A stretch of 64,000 nt of DNA from Drosophila pseudoobscura. Taxonomy: Eukaryota > Arthropoda > Insecta > Diptera > Drosophilidae. Below the pieces are notes generated by a model. It was not told the DNA's origin and made no database searches. It was given only the letters and a program-made list of their open reading frames with translations. Where the stretch lies: assembly GCF_009870125.1 (NCBI RefSeq), contig NC_046683.1:38207869-38271868 (forward strand), in the 5' to 3' direction. Shown piece after piece: positions 42,331-51,980 of the stretch. The translations under genes were made by a program, and so were the position numbers. How positions within the stretch are numbered: the first letter of the stretch is position 1; every line of letters starts with the position of its first letter.

Positions 42331-43067
42331 TCTTGTTCCGTTCGGGAGTTATTAATTTTGGCCAACAAAAGTGGTCGTTTGGACCATAGTGGTCTGGTTC
42401 TGTTTTGCCACCAGCATGTTTTAGTGTATGGGTGCACATGCATTCTCACGTACTTTGCGTGTGTGTGTTTAGTATTGCTGGCCGCTAAAACTGAAATTTG
42501 AGTTTGGTTCTTGTTTTGGGTCTTTTGATGGTCTGACCTACCGCCACAAAATAAATGAAGAATGGGCAGGGGGTGGGGGTATGGTACACTATGGGCGCGG
42601 GAAATGAAATAAAAGCTGTTATTTGTTTGATTTATACCACAAAATATAAAATATTACAATAATATAATTAAACATTTTTTTCCTTATTTCAAACAGGTTT
42701 ATTATAAATTATAAAAATTATGCAAAACATTAAAATTATAACTAAAACAATGATGTATCTAAATATACAATATAAGAAAATATATATATACTTAAATAAA
42801 TATGCATAAATATAAATGGAATTGGTTTTACATATATTTCAAATCAATTGTCAATCGCGCGCTTTCCGACGGGAATCTGCAAAGCAAAAATTTAGATGCC
42901 GGTCGCACCTTGAATACTCTCATGGACAATACCCATAAATTTTCGAATTCAATTATAAAATATCTTATGTACATATGTACATAAATATTAAAGTTTATTA
43001 CATTCGTATATTGCATGAGGGTTTTCAAAATTACTTGTTGTCTTTATAATTGAATATACTGTGGTTA
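42331..43067. other. Right arm of the CACTA complex; no gene
   Basis: 740 bp of AT-rich sequence with no coding frame of note, ending in the eroded CACTA right terminus (ATATACTGTGGTTA at 43054-43067). A 60-codon open frame at 42802-42984 looks random. Confidence 0.5.
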
Positions 43068-43180
43068 AACGTTTATTTGAGAGTGAGTAAAGGGGTATAT
43101 ACATTATGAGCACGATACAATACAGTGTTGCCAGATAATTGTTGCTTATTCAAACAATAGTATCGATTACATTTTTAACA
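43068..43180 (-). repeat. 5' LTR of the copia-like element, second part
   Basis: Continues the LTR interrupted at 29116 and ends TTTTTAACA. It is followed by ACATC, the target duplication (43181-43185). Confidence 0.9.
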
Positions 43181-43185
43181 ACATC

Positions 43186-44824
43186 CCTCCTTTTCTTAGC
43201 GCTGGTCTTAGTTTGTAATTAGGTTAAAGTCCCCTATATCAAGTGCATAACATCAACAAAAAATGATATTATTTGCATTGATTTATGTTCATTTCATCCG
43301 GAGAGCTCACCTGCTATGAAAATGGTATGCGTAGATAAGTATTTGGCCACATGGCCACACTCCACAAAAAATGAGCGGTAATTTGCCTAAAGATTTTATT
43401 TCTGTAGCATTTCCCAGGAATTGGGTGTCACTGTATATTAAGAGTAAATGAATAGTGAAAAAACAACCGAGGAGTACCCACTGCCAAAATCAGGATCAGT
43501 CCGAAAGTGGAATACTCTCTTTGATTTTCGTATGACATAAATATCATATGGGGGGATCATCCAATTGGGGTGGGACTATTAGTAGGGCAGCACCACACAC
43601 AAACACACTCACACACACACTTGAGCGGACAGAAGGGGTGGTGGTGGGAGCTGAGAAGATTGGAAATTCATGTTGACAAGTGGCTGCCGTTGCTGCCAAC
43701 GTCGTATACGTGATGGAAATTTCAATTTTTGAATTAAGCCCCACACGAAAGACGGCCTCGACGAATAGACACCCTGAAACAGTAGGTCGTTGTCATTCTA
43801 GTGAAGTAGTGGCTTGAACGTGTCGTATCCCCATATGCCCTGGCTTCTGGGCTGCAAGACATGGCTTTTTACACAAAGCTCAAAGGATTATTGAAATATG
43901 TTATTTGTCTCTCCTTTTTCTCGGCTCAGCAATTAGAGTTTATTGCTTTTAAAGTGCTGCCAGTTTTGTGGCGTTCATTTCGATGTTGACTGTGCCATGT
44001 CGCCGTCTTGGCACCATGTGTAATCGAACAAAGTAGCATTGAACACGAATACTCATACCTACCCTCGTCATAATCATCATCAGAATTATCATAAGTAGGA
44101 GCAGTTGAAGTAGTCGCAGCATAATCGCCAGCAGCTGTTACAGGTGCAAGCGCAATCCCTTGCCATTCTCATGCACTTTCGTTTTTAAAAGTCGTGGGTG
44201 AGCAATTTCGCGGCTGGCCAGGGACCAAAATTTAAATGCAGGTCACAGCCAACAGCTCACACCATAAACAGAGCCCTAGTCAAGTGGCAAAACGATCCCA
44301 TATTAAAACATGACTATTGACTGCTGAAGGGTTAAGGCACATTAGCTTAATTGTAGAAAATTGCTACCTTGGGAACTCCGGTAACACTCATTGATCCAAT
44401 GGTCAAGATTTTTTCAAATTTAGAATGCAGTTCTCTATTTTGTAATTTTCAACCCATATAGAACGTACTTGGTCAGAGCGAGGATATTTAAAAAACAATA
44501 CATCATTTACACATTTATCAGTACGCTTAAATATATTTTGCATATTAATCATGCTCCATATACATATGCTTTTATAATGATAATTTGAACTATTTGACGT
44601 CTTACGCTATACCATATATACACCAAAAGCAAATAGAGGAAAAAATAAATGAAAAAATTCAATGAAACTTTGAAAAGATATTGTGAGCGAGAACTATCCT
44701 GAGAACTTAACGCCAGGTTAGACTTTTATGTTGAGCGGAATATTATAAGTACTCAGAAAATCACAACATCATGTTATAAAATATATTTCGGAAAACAGAA
44801 TATATATTAAAATTCTACAAAAAT
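43186..44824. other. Unique-looking flank upstream of the repeat-protein gene; no gene seen
   Basis: No TE signature was recognised. There is a CA run at 43597-43620 and short AGCAG/CATCATC-type low-complexity stretches near 44075-44145. Promoter elements of the gene at 44825 presumably lie at its right end, but none could be identified with confidence. Confidence 0.5.
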
Positions 44825-45866
44825 ATGGAGAAGCGCCCAAAGAACGGTAAATGTGCAAAGGGGCAAAAGTTATCCAGACATAGGGATCGCAGCGGTACCG
44901 AAAATCATCATAAAAAGATGAATAGGCTGTTCAACGATTTCTATGATATCCTGGAAAACTCTCCTCTACCGGAAGATGCCTTCGAAACCAGCTCGCGTGA
45001 GTACCGCCATGCTATGTTGTGGCTAAATAAGCTCATCGCCATGCAGTGCAACACAGAGATCGATGGACAGATCCGCAATGTCCACATGACCAACCTGAGC
45101 GTTTGCATCAAGCAGCAGCGCCTGGACGCCGTATTCAAAAAGACACCACCTGTTAAGCTAGAATGGATGGAGTTCCAGGACAACACGATAAAGTCCCAGT
45201 CCAAAGACGGCTTTGAGGATCGCATGGAACAGACCACTCCCTGTCCGCACACGGCTTCGCTGACGCCATCCGACATGAAAATTCAGTCCTTCAACAAGCC
45301 CATTAAGGAAGCTCAGCACCAAATGGTACAGATAAGGGATGAACATCAAAATCTCTACGACTCGGAGGCATATCCGAAACAGACTTCAATGGAGCCATTT
45401 GAGATGCGACGCTACTGCTTCAACCAGTCTGTGGGTGAAGATGAAGATCTGCAGCTTATGGGGAATACCAGAGGCAAAGGTATTCATTTTTCTGATCCGG
45501 GGCTATCTTCACCCCTCTCACAAGTAGAATCATCCAGCATGGAATATGGCACTTCCAAACAAACTACTAGCGAAGCTCAGCATAATATGGAAAAGACTAT
45601 AAATGAATCTCAACAGCTGTACGACCAAAGACCATCTCCTCCACCAACTTCACTAAAGCCATCCGGGATCAAAAGTTACTCTTTTAACCAGTCTATAGAC
45701 AAAGATCAGCACACCATGGAGGAAAACATGCGTGAGCGAATTCAATTTTTTGATCCGAGGTTATCCTCGCCTTCATCATATGTAGACCCACGTAACATGG
45801 AATATCGACCTTTCAACCAGCCTATGGGCGGAGATCAGCACCCCATGGATGATCCCGTACATGAAG
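44825..45866 (+). CDS. Repeat-rich protein gene, exon 1 (DUF4485-like N-terminus)
   Basis: ATG at 44825 starts a basic leader, then a folded-looking helical segment of about 75 residues ('YRHAMLWLNKLIAMQ', 'RNVHMTNLSVCIKQQRLDAVF'). It resembles the DUF4485 domain (N-terminal region with R-x-C/A-x-x-W-L-x-K-L and a 'LxxCxQxxRL..F' end). The rest is made of degenerate repeats with cores 'MRxxSFNQSxGxD', 'DPxLSSPSS' and 'MEYRxxNQ'. Exon 1 ends at 45866 in GAAG followed by a GTATTC donor. With exon 2 the predicted protein is 1,167 residues. Function is unknown; rapid divergence and low complexity would fit a lineage-specific, perhaps germline, protein, which is only a guess. Confidence 0.72.
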
Positions 45867-46289
45867 GTATTCACTTTTTGATATCTTCTAAATTTTTTTT
45901 ATACTTTTATACCCGATACTCAAAGATTATAGGTATCTACATTAGTATTAGTTTTGTGTTAGGGTAAAAAGAGAGATAGACCGATGGAACAGAATTAAAA
46001 CCAGTAGTAGAAAAATGGAAACAGATAAAATATTTTAAATGTCTGATAAAATAGGTCACTATGAAAGAGGATAAACGGGGTGCAAAAATGTACAGTTTAA
46101 CCCATCTAGCGGTTGTGGTTTTCTCTTTCTCTCAATGTTGTTTCCATCTCTCATGAAAACAACGAACAAGATTGAGAGAGATTGCGGTCTGCGGTGCCTG
46201 CGGTGTCCAAAATCTCTACAAATTCCCACTTAGTTTTAATATTTTAAAATATGATTTTCCATTTTTATCATTGCTTTCATCATATGCAG
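45867..46289 (+). other. Predicted intron, apparently created by a TE insertion in a coding repeat
   Basis: The donor is GTATTC at 45867 and the acceptor ATATGCAG at 46282-46289. Joining is in phase (one nucleotide from exon 1, two from exon 2). The first roughly 15 and last roughly 25 bases match the same coding-repeat unit that elsewhere is uninterrupted. The middle (about 45885-46264) has stops and carries TATACCCGATACTCAAAG, a DINE-1-type terminus (45907-45924), plus a pair of inverted TCTCTCAAT / ATTGAGAGA segments. Confidence 0.65.
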
Positions 46290-48751
46290 ATTCATCCAGC
46301 ATGCAATATCGCGCTAACAGACCGTCTATGGGCGGAGATGGAGATCAGCACCTTAAAGGGGATACCAATGGTGAAAGAATTAAATTTTTTTATCCGGGAG
46401 TATCTTCGCCTTCGTCACATGAAGGCTCATGCAACATAGAATATAAATCTTTCAATCAGTTTATTGGCGGTTCTCAGCCTCACATGGAGCAGACTATGGA
46501 TAAACCTCAAAATATTTACAACCATCCGGTTCCATCCGGAATGAGACGTAACTCCTTATACCAGTCTATAGGTGGAGATCAGAACCTCAAGGAGGATACC
46601 TTAGAGGAACAATCTCAACCTTTTGACCCAGGGCTATCTTTGACTTTGTCGAATGTAGGCCCATGCAACATGGAATCTCGAGCTCTTAACCAGTTTATGG
46701 GCGGCGTTCAACCCCGAATGGAACATCAAGGGCCATCTCCGCCACCGAATTCACTGGATCCATCAGGGATAAGACATTACTCCTATAACCAGTCTATAGA
46801 CGAAGGTATTCCATTATTCCATCCGGAGCTATCTTCGCCTTCGTCACATGCAGAGTCATCCAGAATGGAATATCGCGCTTTCAACCAGTCTATGGATGGA
46901 GGTCAGCATCAGATGGAACAGACTATGGATGAACCTCACCCATTTCCAACCACGACTTCACTGGAGCCATCCGAGATGAGACGTCACTCATTCAACCAGT
47001 CTATGGGTGAAGATGAAGATCTGCAGCTCATAGAAAATACCAGAGGTGAAGGTATTCAATATTCTGATCCGGGGCTATCTTCGCCTTCGTCACAAGTAGA
47101 ATCATCCGGCATGGAATATCGCACTTCCAATCAGACTATGGACGGAGCTCACCATTACATGGAACAGACTATGGATGAACCTAAACTTCTCCACGACCAA
47201 ATACCATCTTCGAACCCGAATTCACTGGATCCATCAGGGATGAGACGTCATTCCCTCAAAGATTCTTTAGGTGGTAATCAGCACCTCAATGAGGAACAAT
47301 CTCAACTTTTTCATCTAGGGCAATCTTTGTCTTCGTCACATGTAGACCCTTGCAACATCGAACATAGAGCTTTCAAGCTGTCTACAGGCGGTGATCAGCA
47401 CCCCATAGAGAATACCAGGGCTGAAGGTATTAAATTTTTTGATCCTAAGCTATCGACGTTGTCTCCGCCATCCCCACCGGCGGGACTATCTAGCATGGGG
47501 CATCAATTCGACAAAACGACTAAGGATGCACCTCAAATTTACGATTCAAGGCTACCCGCCATGCGAGCGTGTTTTATCGAGAAGCCCGTACGGGGGCCTC
47601 AAAATGACATGCAACAGAAATTATGTGAAATTCCGAAAATTTTTGGAACGACCAATGTTGGCGACCAGCAATTGTTCGATACAAAGGGTCCATCTGGTAT
47701 AGAAAAGTTATCTTTCAATCAGTCTATCGGCGGCCATCAGCACATCAAGCAAAAGATTATAGGTGCAATTCAGCAAGACGGCAAAAATACCAAGGGTGGA
47801 TCTCAGAAATTCCAGGGTCCGGGACCATCCGGCTTGGGAGTGCATTTACAAGATTCTAAGGGACGCGCTACCGGCGAGTCCATGGGCGTCCCTCAGAATA
47901 TTATGCAAAAGACAATAGGTAAGCCGCCTAATTACCACGAAAAAACCAATGGTGCACCTCGGAAATTCAAAGGTCCAAGACAATCTGGATTAGGGCAGCG
48001 CTCTTTGAACCAGTCTATAAACAGACCTCAGCACCTCATGAAGAAGAAGACCATGGATGCTTGTCTGCAAGGCGACAAAAAGACCAAAGGTGGTCCTCAG
48101 AATTTGGAATGTCGCGGACCATCCGGCCTTGAGGTGAATATATGGGATTCTATGGGACACGCCAAGGGCAAGTTCATGGGCGGCTCTCAGAACCTCATGT
48201 TAAAGACCATGGTTGAGCGGCTTAAATTCCACGAAATGAGAAAGCATAAACCTCAGAAAGTATACGACCCTATGACGCCAACGAAAGGCCGCCGACACTT
48301 TGGATGTTCTGTGTGTTCTGCGACATCCTCTAAATGCACCCCAGAGGTGCCCACAGTCGTCGAGCCACCTTTTTATGACGTCAAATATCCCAATACCGCT
48401 CGATCAACATATAGTGACGGATCCCACTATGTCACTCCATACCCCAGCAGTGAAGAAGCCTCTGACAGCCCAACTCCCAGAACGAAGGGGACAGAGAAAC
48501 GAGAAGACGTCCACAAAAACCTGCGCGAGGACATGCTCCATGTTTTGATGTCAGTCCGATGCGAATTGGGCGGTGAAGTGACATTCCGAGAGGATGACTA
48601 TCTGGAGAAAGAGTTGGCCCGCTACAAGGCAGTGCTCATTAAAACCAAAGAAAAAAAACTTAAAAAAGTTATGCGGGGTGGGGATCCCAAGGCCGAGCGC
48701 CGCTATTTATTGGAGAACATGGAAAGAGATCTGCTCTCTGTTTTAAAATAG
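46290..48751 (+). CDS. Repeat-rich protein gene, exon 2
   Basis: 820 codons in phase with exon 1. The first two thirds continue the degenerate repeats in two alternating modules. One has 'SGMRRHSxNQSxGG-DQHL' and 'GIxFxDPxLSSPSSxxxSS'. The other has 'MEYRAFNQSMDGGQHQMEQTMDEPxxxxxxxPSPPP'. A middle part switches to shorter Lys/Gly-rich repeats ('PQNLM.KTMG', 'KFHEK', 'GPSGLG'). The last 150 residues are non-repetitive, with a Cys cluster ('FGCSVCSATSSKC'), 'VEPPFYDVKYPNTARSTYSDGSHYVTP' split by design here only as a landmark, and a charged helical C-terminus with 'LREDMLHVL' and 'EKELARYKAVLIKTK'. The ordered frame over 2.5 kb argues for selection on the protein. Confidence 0.72.
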
Positions 48752-50312
48752 AGAGTATTTTTTTCGTTTTTATATATTTTTTGATTTCAATACAGTACGA
48801 AAAACGACACTTTTTCTGTATGTTTGTAGTAGGGCGGATTCGTCAACTTACAACGAGACAGTGAACAGATAAACAGGGTCAGCATTGAATGTGTCCAATA
48901 TTCTTCATAGATTCATGTATTTACGTGTGGTTTTGTAGGTCATGTATGTGTAACGTGTAGGTAGCGCGGCCGGTTAAAACGGGGGTTGAATCGTAGCTAA
49001 AACTTAGCTTAAGCGTTACGCTGTGGGGGGGTTGGGGGGACGTGGGGCCATGTCTGGATGCAAAAAACTAGGATGGAATAGAAAAGTCTAAGAAGTATTA
49101 GTAAGAAGATTAGAACGGGTTAAAGGCACATTTAGAACATTGCAAATTGCCACGAGGTTACATGGTCTGATGAGGCCATGTTGGTCTAAGGACGGATTTA
49201 CATTCGACTGCCGGCTTGAATTCGGCACGGAGCGTTGATCTTTCATACCGTATTATTTTGGAAATATTCGAGAAATTCTTCGGAGGAAGCTGGAAGGAAA
49301 TTACTTTCGTAGTCTCGAGTCTTCTTCTACCAGTTTGATAGGTAGTCTGAAAATTTTACTTGACAAGGATGAAATTTGAGTTTTCCAGCCAAGAGAAAGC
49401 TGGAGGAACCGAACAATAACACGCCGAAGCGTAAAAAGAGAATGACAGGTCCCTCCACTAGGCAGCGCGGAAGACCGAGACCGAGTTTCTTAACTTATAA
49501 TTAAATGCATTTTTTTGTAGTCTCGATAGCTTAATACACTAGTAAAGACTTGAGAAGAAAAATTAAGAATAATAAAGATATAAGGATGACAATCATATAT
49601 GGAGAACAGATCCTAAAAGGGTGAGAGGTACCAATAAGTTAAGGTTACGTCATATAATATATAATGATATCAATGGAAAAATATGGGTAACACGCAGGTT
49701 ACTTCTCAGCTCAGTGCATATAAGTTAAATTTTTATATTAATAAATTCAACGTGTTAAGTATTTTTGCGGACGAAGTCCGTGTTCTTTATTTGACGAATA
49801 ATTAAATTCTTAATCCCTATTCTTACTGTGGGTTCGCGACCGCGGTATGTTGCAGCGATGCAACGACAGCAGTTCAGCCGTAGCGAGGTATCCCGGCTCG
49901 GAATCCCTCGCCGTCGGCGGATATCGTCCAGACAGCAGTTCCATCCAGCAGTTTGGCGATCTGGAGCGGAACGTGTCGGTTGCTGGTGTTTTGGCAACTT
50001 TGTCGTTGACTCTTCCACAACTTTTTCTTCCCGCTTTTGCTATATTCATTACTTGCTCGTATATTCCACCTTCTTCGGATATTTCAATATATGAGCAATT
50101 TATACCCGAGTGCTTCCGCTCACTATACCTGAAGACGTCTACCATCCTACTTTCGAAGTGTCGCTAGATATAGGACCAACTGTATTGGATCGGTTGACTT
50201 GAACGTGTCCGTTGTTTTCGCAAAGCCGAGTTAACGAAGCTTAATAATCTAATAAGGGATTTTGATTGGCCCGCTTTGTACTTGTGCACTGATGTCATAA
50301 AAGGCACAAACA
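48752..50312. other. Spacer without recognised genes
   Basis: AT-rich, with G runs near 49025-49040. Overlapping short open frames at 49755-50167 on both strands show no family motif; the longest minus-strand one (49810-50145, 111 codons) is basic and Arg-rich in its second half and is left as unsupported. No AATAAA was found within 100 bases of the gene stop at 48751. Confidence 0.5.
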
Positions 50313-51375
50313 TTTTTATACCCGATACTCAAAATGAGTATTGGGGTATATTAGATTTGTGGTAAAAGTGGATGTGTGTAACGTCCAGAAGGAATCGTTT
50401 TCGACCCCATAAAGTATATATATTCTTGATCAGCATCAATAGCCGAGTCGATTGAGCCATGTCTGTCTGTCCGTCTGTCCGTCCCCTTCAGCGCCTAATG
50501 CTCAAAGACTATAAGAGCTAGAGCAACGATGTTTTGGATCCAGACTTCTGTGATATGTCACTGATACAAAAATATTTCAAAACTTTGCCCCGCCCACTTC
50601 CGCCCCACAAAGGGCGAAAATCTGTGGCATCCACAATTTTAAAGATACGAGAAAACCAAAAACGCAGAATCGTAGAGAATGACCATATCTTTTAGACTGC
50701 AGAATCTGAATTGGATCGTATTATTATCATAGCCAGCATCAAGACAACAATTTCATTTTTCTCGCCCTGTCTCTCTCTAACACACACGTAGCATAGGCGG
50801 CTTTGCTTAGAGTAAAACATTAGCGCCTAGATCTCAGAGACTATAAAAGCTAGTGCAACCAAATTTGGTATCCACACTCCTCCACACTCCACACACCCCC
50901 TTCCGCCCCCGCAAAGGATGAAAATCTGGGGATATTCACAAATCTCAGAGACTATTAAAGCTAGAGTAACCAAATTTAGTATCCGCACTCCTGTTAAATC
51001 TCACTATAAAACGTATATCTCAAAATTTCGCCCCACCCCCTTCCGCTCCCACAAAGGACGAAAATCTGTTGCATCCACAATATTGCAGATTTGAGAAAAC
51101 TAAAAACGAAGAATCATAGATAATGACCATATATATCAGATTGCTGAATCTGGATCAGATCAGACCATTTTTATAGCCAAAAGGAACAAATCAATTTGCA
51201 GTGGCTACGCAGCGCCCGACGTCACGCTCAGACTGAGTTTCTGTCTCTCTCGCACGCACTCTTTGTCGTGTCGTTTAATATTAGCGGCGTCTGCCAGAGG
51301 AGAGCCATACTGACTAAGTATCGGGTATAACTGTAGAGTTGCGGTGTCCGCAGCAACTCACAACGTTCCCCCTCG
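50313..51375 (+). mobile_element. DINE-1-like repeat, full-length copy inserted in a LINE
   Basis: Begins TTTTTATACCCGATACTC and ends with the stem-loop (arms GAGTTG / CAACTC around CGG-TGT-CCG) and CCCCCTCG. Sequence to its right is LINE coding DNA. It pairs with the inverted copy at 41248-42330 in length and structure. Confidence 0.87.
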
Positions 51376-51980
51376 TTTACAATGCTCTTGGCACATTTTT
51401 TGATTCTTGTGTCCCGCTTTCTTGTCCGATTAGATCTGGAAAACCCCATTGGTTTACCAAAGAGTTATCCAGCCTAAAAAACTTAAAATCAAGACTTCAT
51501 AAAAAATTTCAGGAAGTTGGTTCTCCTACTTCTCACTCTCGCTATGCAATAGCTCGGTCAAACTTTTCAGTTCTTAATGCACAATGCTTTAAGAACTACC
51601 TATCTCGTTGCAGTAAACGTTTTTCTCAGGACCCTACACAGTTTTACTGCTTCGTAAACAGTAAGCGTAGAACGTCCGCACACCCATCCTCGCTATCATT
51701 TTGTAATACGTCGGCAAATAATGATCAGGCAATTGCCGATCTTTTTGCCCAGTTTTTCCAAACCACCTATTCTGAGGAAAGCTACTCTGGTCAACCGTAC
51801 CCATACGGTTTACCGAGGTCGAACGGCACTTTCAGTCCCTTCTGAACTGGAAGAAATCGTTTATAATTCCTCTCCATAAAAAAGGTAGCAAGTCTGATGC
51901 AAAAAATTATAGAGGTATAGCAAAGTTATCCGCTATTCCCAAAATGTTTGAGAAGGTTTTAACTCCGCACTTGCAACATC
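51376..51980 (+). pseudogene. Non-LTR reverse transcriptase fragment, 5' part
   Basis: Encodes the linker between endonuclease and RT ('KPHWFTKELSSLKNLKSRLHKKF', 'DPTQFYCFVNSKR'). After a frame break near 51845 it continues into the RT entry ('FIIPLHKKGSKSDAKNYRGIAKLS', 'KMFEKVL'). It is cut at 51980 by the PEX12-bearing insert and continues at 53039 in phase with the motif order. A Jockey-superfamily element is the best guess. The 5' end is lost at the DINE-1 copy. Confidence 0.75.

Larger units (their letters stand above)
29117..43067. mobile_element. CACTA-type DNA transposon complex inside the copia LTR
   Basis: The left end at 29117 reads CACTAACCATACAGTATATA. The right end on the opposite strand reads TAACC-ACAGTATAT, so the terminal CAC and about three internal bases are lost. 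The flanks are AAC (29114-29116) and AAC (43068-43070), a 3-bp duplication as expected for CACTA elements. The interior has subterminal repeats, a minus-strand transposase remnant (35108-35926), its C-terminal exons, a 5' exon-like region (37079-37790), and later insertions. A second left end at 39769 and a 645-bp direct duplication show that two CACTA copies contributed. Only one right end is present. Confidence 0.72.
7233..43180 (-). mobile_element. Copia-like LTR retrotransposon, split by nested insertions
   Basis: Outer shell of the 36-kb nest. Left (3') LTR 7233-7439, pol 7476-10228, gag 27787-28838, primer site 29011-29024, and right (5') LTR 29025-29116 continued at 43068-43180. The 5-bp duplication ACATC (7228-7232 and 43181-43185) flanks it exactly, and both LTRs have TGTT...AACA ends. 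Without later insertions it is about 4.7 kb, normal for copia-type elements. Gene order gag-protease-integrase-RT-RNase H, the YVDD motif and the primer site matching the internal initiator-tRNA sequence of copia identify the superfamily. It is inactivated by the MITE in pol, the CACTA insertion in its LTR and several frameshifts. Confidence 0.92.

Noticed and set aside
49755..50167. Overlapping basic open frames on both strands
   Set aside because: No recognisable domain, both strands are equally open, and the region is short; kept only as a note in the spacer entry.
51339..51375. Start codon of the LINE frame inside the DINE-1 copy
   Set aside because: The first residues come from the repeat's terminal stem-loop; the LINE sequence begins only after 51375.
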